Positions 8,961 through 19,944 of a stretch of 64,000 bases of DNA are shown piece after piece. A program made the translations under genes and the position numbers. Below the pieces are notes generated by a model. The model was given only the letters and a program-made list of their open reading frames with translations. It ran no database searches and was not told where the DNA came from. Source of the DNA: Glaciozyma antarctica PI12 (Eukaryota > Basidiomycota > Microbotryomycetes > Kriegeriales > Camptobasidiaceae); the NCBI GenBank assembly GCA_002917775.1, contig KZ627161.1:762417-826416 (forward strand). The letters run 5' to 3'. Every line of letters begins with the position of its first letter. Within the stretch, counting starts at the first letter, position 1.

Positions 8961-11444
8961 CTAACGGCGGTAGAACTCCCTCTTGAACGTAACGTACAGC
9001 TGAAGCACGCCTCGGTCGAACGACGAGCGGAACCCTCGCTTGTGCGAGTACTCCCAGTCCTTGTTGACGATCGTGAAGGCGACGTCTTCGTAAGGAGGTC
9101 CGGCAGTAATAAGGCTTGAGGAGCAAGTCAGCGATAGTTATCAGAACTCGAAGCTGAAGCTCACAGGATGCAGGTGTCGTCGTTGCCCTTCTCTTTGATG
9201 AGACGGTACGTCGGTGCCTTGGTCTTGTCGATCAGGTCGGGGTAGAAGATGTTGAACCTGGAGACAAGGTCAGCGCGATGATTAGCGAGTAGAGAGAGAA
9301 AGACGCACTTGTAGCCTTGCACAACCTTGGGCGGAGGGTTGTCGGTACTGCGATCGAATGTCAGCACGTTGGCGCGATCACTCGCAGAGAAATACTCACT
9401 CGTAATGCGTCTGGTTGTACTTGTTCCACTCGTAGCCAGTGTGGACCTTGTTGAAGTAGCGAGGCTTGCGAGGTCGGTACTTGTCCTCCCAGGTGTACGC
9501 CGTCTTGGACATCTCGACTTCGACGTTGAAGAGCTCCTCCTCCTCGTCGAGACCTTGTCCGACAGCGGCTTGGTAGATCTCCTCGTCTTTGGCGTCCTTC
9601 CTCGGTGCGGCAGCGACAGGCGCAGGCGCAGAAACGACGGCCGCGCGAGGTCTTGCGACGAAGCGAGTCTGGACGATCGACCGACGTTGAGCATACTGCG
9701 AAACGGCAAAGGTTAGCGACAAAACCGGGTGAAGAACGACGAGAGAGCGCACCAGCTTCTGCTTTCGAGAACCTCGTACCCCGAGAATCTCGTACCCCCT
9801 GAACTCCTCCGGAATCCTGCTCATCGCGACCGGTTCCAACGACTCGTCCCACTCCTCCTGAATGACCTCCTCCTCGATCTCCATATCCTCCTCCTCATCC
9901 TCGACTTCCTCGTCCCCGTCGCCCGCACGCGCCGCAGGGACGTGGAGAGCATGCTTGATCTCCTCCTTGTACCGCACCGCCTCGTCGCGCTGCTTCCGCC
10001 GGAGCTGCTCGAGCCGGTTGTTGAGGACGACCTCGTGCATGTCCCTGAGCTTCCCCTTCGCCTTCCAGACGATGAGCTCCTTGAGCAGACCCTCCCAGTA
10101 CTCGACGTCGACGGGCTCGCCGCTCGCGAGCTTGCGCTGAACCTGCCCTTGAAGTGCGACGAGCTGCTCGTACGTCTTGCCGGAGAGGAGGCGAGTAATC
10201 TCAGCCTTGACGGTGGCGTTGGCGCGGGACTGGACGGCGAAGGCCGAAGTGCCGATCGAGCGCTCGTTGCGGAGGGTTTCGAGAGAGGCGGAGGAGACGA
10301 TGAGGAGGGCGCGCCAGAACTCGAGGTTCGCTTCCAGCTTCTCGAGCGATAGGTACATCTTGATGTCCTCGTGCAGCTCCTCGGAATCCTCAAGCGTGAG
10401 GTTCTGTGCGAAAGCCTGTCAGCATTGCGGCTCCAAGCGCGAGGCAGCAACGAACGCACGTCGAAGATCACGTAAGGCTCCTCCATGTCGACCTCGAGTC
10501 CAATCCCCTCGTCCTCCTGCTCCTCGTCGTAGCCGTCGTCCCCTGGCTGAAGCGGGGGCTGACTCCACTTGAGGTTGAGCGCCAGGAAGTCGATGGGCTT
10601 CGCTCGCCGTTCACGGACGCGGATCTCGGCGCGCTTCTTCGCCTGCTCCAAGTGGAAGTCGTCTTCGCGGTCGATCCAAGCCGACATCTGGGCCGACTCA
10701 GTCATGCGTGCCGCTCGCATCGACTCCTCCTCTCGGAGTTGCATGTCGGCTTCTCGTTCCGCTCGTCGAGAGTTGAGGCGCTCAATCTCTTGCTGCAATC
10801 GTGTACCCATGTCAGCTCCCACTCCCAGTCGTGGCCCACCTCACACCAGGTGAGAGTACTCACCTGCGACTCGATCTGCCTCTCCATATCCCTCCGCTTC
10901 GCCTCCTCAGGAGTCATGCCCTGCTTCCGCTCCTTCTCCCGCTTCTTTCCCCAAACGAACTTGTCCCCGAGATTGGCGTCGTGGAAGGGGTTGTCGGTGG
11001 ACGAGTAGAAGGAGACCTCGGCGGCCGCCTGGCGCGCGTCTTGCGGGAGGAGGAGAGCGGCGTCGGCCTGCTTCTGAGCTTTACGTTCCGCCTTGCGAGC
11101 GGCTCGTTCGGTAGAGGTCTCGCGGGGTTTGTGAGGTCTGGAAGAGAGGAGGAGCGCACAATCAGCGCCTGTTGTTGCTCCACCTCGCCACGACGGACTC
11201 ACTTCTTCGACCTGTCCTTGTCCTTCTCTCGCCCGCGGTCCTTTTCCCGATCATCATCCCTTCGACTCCTCTTGCTGTCCCGCCCTCCGTCGTCGTCACG
11301 GTCGCTGCGGCGGTGGCTGTCGCGGTCGTCTCGCCGGTCGTAGCGGGAAGAGGAGCCTCGACGGTCGTCCCCTGCCGGCGAAGGTGAGCGGCGTTTTGAG
11401 GACGAGTAGTCGCGCCGGTCGTTCCTACGGTCGTAGCTGCTCAT
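8961..11444 (-). CDS. CACTIN: Splicing factor Cactin
   Basis: Cactin is a conserved spliceosome-associated protein needed for faithful splicing. The N-terminus is a basic-acidic RD/RS-like low-complexity stretch (SSYDRRNDRRDYSSSKRR onward). The conserved mid-region follows: EVSFYSSTDNPFHDANLGDK, FVWGKKREKERKQGMTPEEA, LNSRRAEREADMQLREEE and KPIDFLALNLKWSQPPLQ. Then comes a long helical region with EDIKMYLSLEKLEANLEFW, and an acidic linker. The C-terminal cactin domain reads YRPRKPRYFNKVHTGYEWNK, FNIFYPDLIDKTKAPTYRL, DTCILLITAGPPYEDVAFTI and ends RGVLQLYVTFKREFYRR. The ATG at 11444 starts the RD-rich stretch. At least seven short introns. The gene is divergent from PUS7 with only 114 bases between the start codons, which suggests a shared promoter. 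Confidence 0.95.
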
Positions 11445-11558
11445 GTCGAGTATCGTAGGGTGGGTGTAGGAATCAGAGAGCGAACGAAGTAACCACGCCT
11501 GGATTTGGCTCACGACTCGGGCGCTCCTCTCCCTCCTCCCACTACCTCCTCAGCAAAG

Positions 11559-14349
11559 ATGGACAGCCCGCCAGCAGATCAGCCACCAGCAAAGCGCGTC
11601 AAGCTTGACGTCGAAACTCCCGCCGCCGCCGCCGTCGCAGCTCCTGCTCCAGCACCTCCCTCATCTGCTCCAGCTTTCTCCTTCGAAGGCGAGACTGGTC
11701 TCTTCGGCCTCGTTGCTCCCAGTTTAGGCTTCAGGGCCGCCACGGAGCCAGAGGTGGGCATCTTGGAATACGTGGATCCAAACATCCCTGCCTTCTCGGG
11801 CATCATCAAGCACAGGTGCGCACGAAGAGCTTAAGGTGCTTTTCAGGGGAGCTGAGCGGTTGTTGCAGGTTCACCGACTTCCTGGTGTACGAGGTGGGGC
11901 TGGATGGGGAGGTCGTGCGCCTCAAGAACATCAACGGTCCGCCTAAGCAGCCTAAAGCGCCGAAGGAGAAGGCAGAGGCAGGCGAGGATGCTGCTGCCGC
12001 TGCTGCCGCTGCCGTGGAACATCCTGTGAGCAGGCTTCCTGGGGAAGCTAAGGCGAACGCTAACTGGCATCACCAGCTCTGGAACGAGACATCGGAGGCA
12101 GCCATCTCGCTCGTCCTGTCCCCCGCCAAGCTTGAGGAGTTCAAAGCGTTCGTGCTCGAAGGACCTGCTCCCAACGGACCCAAGACGGATCCCCCAACTC
12201 CCATTCGCTCCTTCAGGTCCGAGGTGTGATCTTTCGCTGCTCTGCCATCTCCAGCTCCTGACAAGTCGCTCAAGGTCATCGAGGCGAAGGAGGCTCGCAC
12301 CGCTTTCCATCGAGGACTCCGGAACGCTTTCGCCGGACGATTCAGCAGCGAGGCTAAGGAGGTCGAGGGCGGCGCACAGGTCATCGAGATTACCTGGAAC
12401 AAGCCTGGGCAGCAAAAGGATCGAATCAGCAAAGGTCCGCAGATTCCTCTGGTTCCGTCGCAGATCGCTCACGAACCCTTGCAGCCGAACGCCAAAATCG
12501 CAACAACACGGCTGACCTCCCTCGCTACATCCACTTCACGCTCCAGAAGACCAACAAGGAGATGCACGACGCGCTCTCGGGGCTCACTCGCACACTCCGA
12601 CTTCAAGGTCGCGACCTCGGGACATCCGGAACGAAGGACAAGCGAGCCGTCACAGTCCAGCGCGTGAGCATGAAGAGGGGGAACCAGACGATCGAGGATG
12701 TTTGGAGGGCTGCGAGGGGAGGTGGAGGAGGACGAGGACGCGGGCGCGGAAGGGGAGGGTTCAACGCAGGCGGGAGCGAGCGAGGGGTACGGATCGGAGA
12801 CGTCGAGTACAAGGACTTTGGCTTTGACCTTGGGATGTCAAAGGGGAACAAGTTTGTCGTCACGCTGAGGTGGGTCGCTATCTCTCGAGCTCTTTGACTA
12901 CGCTGACGCGGGACTATTCGCTCCAGGGACGTCGAAGCCGACTCTCCTCAGAACATCGAGCGAGCAATCGACACGATCCGCACTCGTGGCTTCATCAACT
13001 ACTACGGCATGCAGCGTTTCGGCACCGCGCCCGTACCGACGCACGTTATCGGCCTTGCGATCCTTCGTTCCGACTGGGCTCTTGCGGCGCATCTCCTCCT
13101 GCGACCTCGGGACGGCGAAGGCGACGACGTAGCGATCGCAAGGATCGTCTTTGCCGAAGGGAAGGTCTCCGAGGCTTTAAGGCTGATGCCCAGGAGGGCG
13201 GTGGCGGAGCGAGCGAGTAAGTTGACCGTTCCTATTGCTGCGCGACCGCAAGCTGATTTCGCTTCCGTTCTCAGTGTTGGAGCACTACGACCGCGTCAAC
13301 CCGACGGACCATCTGGGAGCTTTGTCGAAGGTGACTTCTCCAGCTTTCCGCAGCCTGAGCACTTCTGATCGACCCTCGCAGATCCCGAAGAACCTCCGCA
13401 TGATGTACGTGCACGCCTGGCAGTCGTACATCTGGAACCGCGTCGTATCCGAGCGCATCAAGCTCTTTGGGTGCAAGGAACCCATCGAGGGTGACCTCGT
13501 CTTCGAGGACGGAGAAGGGAGTGGAGAAGGCGAGGGAGATGTGGATGTGGTTGCCCCGTCGTCGCCGTCGTCGAATCACTTGATCCGGATCTCGAAAGCG
13601 GTTCGTCCTTCACTTCTTCTCAACGAATCAAGCTCACTCAGATGGTCGCAGACGATCCCAGTCCCTCAGCCCCGGTTGTGCCAGGCAAGATGAACATGAA
13701 CGCCGCTCTGCGCCTCTCCAAGGTCGCAGCCGTCAAAGTCCTCACCCAGGCCGACATCGACTCGCACAAGTACACCATCTTTGACGTCGTGCTCCCGATG
13801 CCCGGCTTCGCTGTCGTCTACCCCGCTGGGAAGCTCGGCGAGACGTACCGCGAAACGATTAAGGCCGACAAGCTCGACCCTGACGACCTCTTCCGCAAGC
13901 AAAAGTGCGTCGTCTTCCTCTCAGTTCTCTCGAGCGTCGCTCATACGTCTCCGTCATCAGGGAGTACTCTCTCGTTCGTCCTCTCTCGCTCCCGGCACTT
14001 GCTCCGCACTGACTCCTTCTCGCAGGGCGGCGCGTACCGCAAGATCATGCACCTCCCCTCGGACGTTACTCATCGCCTCCTAACCTACACCTCGGCGATG
14101 CAAGACCTCGCTCAATCGGACGAAGACGCGATCCTCAACCGCGCGCCCGCTACTGGAACGCCTTACGACCCTACCGTCCCGCTACCCGAGGGCCACAGCC
14201 TCGCGCTACAGATCGAGTTGACGCTCGGGAGCAGTACGTACGCTACGATGGCGCTGAGGGAGGTGTTAAAGAGTCGGACGAGCGGGGCGCATCAGAAGAG
14301 CTTGACGGTGGCGATGGAGAGCAGGGTCAGCATGAGTGCGATGAGCTGA
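11559..14349 (+). CDS. PUS7: tRNA pseudouridine synthase PUS7 (TruD family)
   Basis: PUS7 converts uridine to pseudouridine in tRNA (U13), snRNA and some mRNAs. The ATG at 11559 opens an Ala/Pro-rich leader. TruD landmarks: [16 protein letters not shown], then [38 protein letters not shown], the catalytic block around [60 protein letters not shown], and a final [18 protein letters not shown]. An RGG-rich insert ([15 protein letters not shown]) sits before [20 protein letters not shown]. The frame meets a TGA at about 12226 and shifts again near 12435-12463. Both need introns of about 42 and 29 nt, or sequence errors. The stop used is 14347-14349. The next frame continues an acidic tail (EVDVPVVETVEETKVVEST) to about 14450, so the true C-terminus is uncertain. 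Confidence 0.92.
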
Positions 14350-14566
14350 AGGAGGCTGCGATGGAGGTGGATGTGCCTGTGGTGGAGACCGTCGAGGAGA
14401 CGAAGGTGGTAGAGAGCACGGGTGCGGGGGAGACCGTACCTGCGGAGTAGACGAGCAGTCCTTTCGCAATCGATCCAGTGTGCTCGAAGCAGCGAGCTCT
14501 CCCTCTCCAGCGAAGCAAGAACCTAGTACCCGAGATGCCCAGCTCTCTATTCCGTCTCCCCCCTCG

Positions 14567-15034
14567 CTACCGCCACGCACTGGCGACCCATGCTCCCCAT
14601 CCCTCATCCCTCCTCCTCCCCTCTCCCCCCTCTCTCCGAATACCGTCTCTCCGAACCTCCACCCCTTGCTTCACCTCGACCCCTCTCGGCCCCGGCAACT
14701 CCCCTCTCTCCTCTACCTCCTTGACCGCCTTGACCACCTTTGTCTTCCTCACCACGACCGGATCGTCCAACCACCTCCTCTTCCCCTTCTCCTCCTGCAT
14801 CCCCACCCCCTCCCCACTCCTCGCAGGACACGGTAAGCCCTTGGACATGCCCAATGACAAGGAGACGGTGAGGATCGAGACGGCCGCGACCGAGATGAAG
14901 GAGAGGTTCGTGAGCGTCGTTCGGGTGCGGGGGTTCAGGCGGAGGCGGGGGAGGTGGAGGGCGCGGTAATGGGGGAGGGGAGGGCGGGCGGGAGTGGGTA
15001 GGCGGGAGGTGGAGGGGAGGGGGGACGGGTGCAT
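14567..15034 (-). CDS. Small predicted membrane protein, unknown
   Basis: From the ATG at 15034 this frame gives 155 residues: an Arg/Pro/Leu-rich start (HYRALHLPRLRLNPRTRT), one hydrophobic helix (NLSFISVAAVSILTVSLSLG), then MSKGLPCPA and a charged tail with RRWLDDPVVVRKTKVVKAVK. The basic N-terminus and single helix would suit a small mitochondrial inner-membrane protein, but I do not recognise the family. A well-formed intron (donor GTAAGTCC, branch CACTAAC, acceptor CCAAG) lies just upstream at about 15040-15130, so the mRNA has at least one 5' exon and the start may lie further out. The gene is convergent with PUS7. Antisense frames here are also open, so the call is moderate. Confidence 0.5.
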   Translation of the reverse strand: MHPSPLPSTSRLPTPARPPLPHYRALHLPRLRLNPRTRTTLTNLSFISVAAVSILTVSLSLGMSKGLPCPARSGEGVGMQEEKGKRRWLDDPVVVRKTKVVKAVKEVEERGELPGPRGVEVKQGVEVRRDGIRREGGEGRRRDEGWGAWVASAWR

Positions 15035-15668
15035 CGGCCTTGGGGAACGAAAAATGGGCGTTAGTGGCGTGGACTGGGAGGGCGCCCAAGGTGGCGGAGG
15101 TTGGGAGAGGGTAGCTGGGAGGACTTACGGAGGATGGCACGGGATGGAAAGGTGAGGTGGCGAGGAGGTGTAGGGAGGTGGGGAAGAGGTTGCTGGACTG
15201 GAGCGCGAAGCCGCGAAGTCGCTCGGATCTCGGTGCGGTTCCGCACGGTTTGTGATACAGCTTTCTCTCTCCTTTTTCGTTCTGTGCACACGTAGGGTAA
15301 CATTCGCAGGTCTTGCGAATCGTCCTGGGGCGAAGCCCTCTCTTCGAACGACTCAAATCGAGCTGCACTTCTGCTCTTGTTCAAGCCTCGCGAGGGAATC
15401 AAGAACACGCGCTGTTTCTCCGCATCCGGAACCGGCTTCGAATCAACGCAGGTGTGTCTGTTAAACTGGGGTCGCAAGTGCGGGAAAGGAGACGAGTGGC
15501 TGAAAGAGCAGGCGCCGATCCTCCAACCTCGTCCGAGCCACCAGCGAACAACCGTCCGCACATAAAGCACCACGGGTCCAGCCACAGTTTAACAACGGGA
15601 AGAAACAGCAGGCAAGCTAGGAGCTTCCCGAAAGCTGCAAAAAACAGCGCAAGGACTAGCATTGCTCC
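15035..15668. other. Leader of the small membrane protein and bS18m 3' region
   Basis: This holds the intron and presumed 5' exon upstream of the 15034 start, and the 3' untranslated end of the bS18m gene. Minus-strand open frames through 15585 are Arg/Pro-rich with no recognisable domain. Confidence 0.4.
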
Positions 15669-16376
15669 CTAATAATAGCGACCTGGTACGCTGATCCCAA
15701 ACACCGGCACCGTTCCCATCGACTGCGAAAGCCGAGCAAACAATGTCAGCTCCCGTTCCCTTCACGTGCGCACAAAGCTTGAACGGCTCACCCTCGCCCT
15801 CCGCACGGCCTTGCCCATCTTCCTCTGACTCCCTCGCTGCAACCCCGTCTTCCCGCGACTCTTGATCTTGCCCATCGTCGTACAGAAATCTGCCCTCAGA
15901 TAAGGGTTCATCGGGCTATCGAGCGGGGAGATACCGAGCGCGGTGAACGGGTCCATCGTGCGGGCGGCAGAGGTGGGAGGGCCGAGGGGGTACGCCTTGG
16001 TGAGGTCGGGTCGGGGGAGGAAGGGGGTGAGGAGAAAGTGAGGGGAGAGGGCCCGGGGGCCGACGACGGTGTTGAGCTCGAGGTTCTTGAGGACAGCGGA
16101 CGTCTCTGCGCGTATGAGAGGACGGTGAGTTCGGGAGCAAACGCGCGTGGAAGGAGAGAACGGCGGACCTTCTGGGAGAGGGGTGTCGTTGCCTTTACCC
16201 ATTACATCGCTAAGGAGGTCTGCAGCTTGGGCAGCTCCGTCATTGCGGCGGGAAGGGAAGGAGGAGGAGGAGGTCGAGGTCGAGGCGATGGGGGCGGAAG
16301 AGGATGCTGCCGAAGTGAGGGTGCGAGTTGAGGGGCGGGGCAAGGCGGATACTGCTGATCTGCAGCGGCTGAGCAT
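15669..16376 (-). CDS. RSM18: Mitochondrial small-subunit ribosomal protein bS18m
   Basis: The protein starts MLSRCRSAVSALPRPSTRTL, an Arg/Ser/Ala-rich mitochondrial presequence. It continues through ETSAVLKNLELNTVVGPRAL, FTALGISPLDSPMNPYLRAD, and the diagnostic bS18 core MGKIKSRGKTGLQRGSQRKM then GKAVRRAR. It closes SMGTVPVFGISVPGRYY. The core binds 16S-type rRNA in the mitochondrial 37S subunit. Two introns are clear: one after PLPE (GTCCGCC donor, acceptor ACGCGCAG, codon G|AG restoring ETSAV), and one after RRAR (GTGAGCC donor, acceptor TTTCGCAG). The ATG at 16376 is chosen because it begins the presequence; upstream in-frame sequence looks like leader. About 200 residues, normal for the fungal family. 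Confidence 0.9.
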
Positions 16377-16835
16377 GTCGGCGGTGTTGAGGCGGTGGGG
16401 AGGTGTGGAGGAGAGTGGAAGGGGAGAGAGAGGAGAGGAGGAAGTTGCCTCGCTCCCGCGATTGACCACATAGATTAACCCTCTCCTCCCCTCCTCTCCT
16501 CCTCTCCTTTTCTCCTCCAGCCTTCTTGATTCACAGTGTGCCGACGCGGTCTGTCTTGCAGCTCGCCGCGAGAAAGTAGCTCGATCTTGAAAGAATCGCC
16601 TCGGATCTCGCGAACTCGGGCTCGCTCGCTGCTTTCCTTTTTCCTTGTTCTCCAGGCGAATCTGGTATACTATTCTTATTCAAAGACCAAAGTGCGATAC
16701 CGCTGAGCATCTCTGCTCTCCTTCAACACTCCAAAAAATCGCTCTTTCGACGTCATCAGGCGGCGCTTTCGCTTCGAAGTTGGACGGTCCGTTCTTGTCC
16801 TTGTCCATCCCCCACCTCAACACCTTAAGATCACA
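16377..16835. other. Divergent promoter region between bS18m and the SDR gene
   Basis: A 459-base region between divergent starts. It has a long pyrimidine-rich run (about 16478-16522) and an AT-richer stretch near 16660-16690. No gene is seen in it. Confidence 0.5.
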
Positions 16836-18214
<1,379 letters not shown>

Positions 18215-18498
18215 TGATGTGGGTGCTCGGGCTAACGGTACTCTCCTCTGCAGTAAGCTCGGCTGGCGAATCGCGGTCCCGAAAGATGGAGAGCTGGGAG
18301 CTGCTTGTAGATACGGAAATGAATCGTGGATAGACGACTCGCAAGAGCTCTCCGTTGAATTGGTTTACTGGACATTTCTGGCAGCTCGAAACAAGAGAGA
18401 GGAAGGGAAAGGACGCCCCCTCTCCGCGGTATCGCGTCGGCCGAATTCGCCTCTGCTCAGGCCGCTCCTCCCTCTCCCCGTCCTCCCTCCACCTTAGC

Positions 18499-19848
18499 AT
18501 GCCTACCGTCCTCGTCACCGGTGCCAGCGGCTTTCTCGCCTCGTACGTGATCGACGCCTTCCTCGCGAACGACTGGACTGTGCGGGGTACCGTGCGCTCG
18601 TCGACCAAAGCCGCTCACCTCCTCGAGCGGTTCCCGACTGGCTCCTTCTCTCTCGTCGAGGTCAAGGATATCATCACCGGGGAGGGACTGGCGGAGGCGT
18701 TGGTGGGGGTGGACGCGATCGCTCATACGGCGTCTCCTTGTGAGTTCCTTGAGAAGCGGGGAGAACGGGGGAGCTGATTGAGGGCCAGATGCGTTGACGG
18801 TGGAGGATCCACTGCGCGACTTTATCAAGCCGGCGGTGGAAGGGACTCTATCGGTGCTTAGAGCGGCGAAGGAGGCGGGCATCAAGAGGGTCGTCGTGAC
18901 GAGCTCGTTCGCTGCTGTTACCGACTTCACGAAGGGCGGACCTTGGAGGGATTACACGTACACCAGGTGCGATACGACGAGCTGGTGGTGAAGCTGAAGC
19001 TGAAGCTGATGCCTGGACGCCAGTGCGGACTGGAACCCTACGACGCTGGAGCAGACGCTCGAAGCTGGTCGACCTGGAGCATTCGTCTACTCGTGAGCTC
19101 CCGTCTCTCTTGGGCGACGAGGATGAGGAACGGCACGCTGATTCTCGACTTTCAGAGCTTCCAAGACGCTCGCGGAGCACGCTGCCTTGGACTACGGAGC
19201 TGCTGAGGGTCTCGAAGTCGCCACTTGTGAGTTGCGTTCTTGCGACGCTCAACTCGATCCTGACCCCCTCCTCCTCCAGTGAACCCTCCCATGATCTGTA
19301 CGTCCTCGCTTCTTTCCCTCCACTAAAACATCCGCTCACGTCACTTCCCTCGCCAGACGGACCACCCCTACAAGCCATCGCCTCGGTCAACGACATCAAC
19401 ACCTCCTCCAACGCCATCTACAGCCTCATCTCCGGCCCCTCGGACCGCTCAGTCCCCATCAACCGTCTACCCCTCTTCGCAGCCGTTCAAGACGTCGCTC
19501 TCGCGCACGTCCGAGCCTGCGAAGCTCCCGCCAAGGACGTCGCAGGCCAGCGCTTCCTTCTCTGCGGAGGCGCCTTCACCTGGGAAGACGTGAGTTCCTT
19601 TCGTCATTTACTCCCAGGAACTGGCGCTGATTTCCTAGTAGGCGATCAAGCATCTCCAGGTCGCGAGACCGGCGCTCGCGGCGCGTCTTCCTAAGCTCCC
19701 CGAGGTCGAAGAACCCCGCGCGACGATCGCAAAGCTCGACTGCACGCCGGCAAGGGAAGTTTTGGGGATTGCCGAGTTCAAGGGATGGAAGGAGGTGCTG
19801 GAAGCGACGATCGACTCGCTCGTAGCTCTGGGGTTTGAAGAGGCGTAG
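18499..19848 (+). CDS. NAD-dependent epimerase/dehydratase family reductase (DFR/GRE2-like)
   Basis: The N-terminus MPTVLVTGASGFLASYVID is a textbook extended-SDR Rossmann start (TGASGFLA). It is followed by GTVRSSTKAAHLLERF, AEALVGVDAIAHTASP, DFIKPAVEGTLSVLRAAKEA, GIKRVVVTSSFAAVTDF and the active-site YxxxK in FVYSASKTLAEHAALDYGA. Later blocks are GLEVATLNPPMIYGPPLQA, DVALAHVRACEAPAKDVAG and a C-terminus ending SLVALGFEEA. Members reduce aldehydes or ketones such as methylglyoxal or flavonoid-type substrates with NADPH. The true substrate cannot be read from sequence. About 350 residues in some six exons; the intron inside the active-site YSASK codon (TC|A) is precise. It lies 295 bases downstream of the polyol-type SDR on the same strand, so related function is possible but unproven. 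Confidence 0.88.
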
Positions 19849-19944
19849 CTAGATTTCGAAATTTAGGGTGTAAGGAAATGCAATGCGGGGTCAAGGAATG
19901 TCGTGAAGAGAGATAGAGATATGGAGGCAGGGATATGAGGGTGT

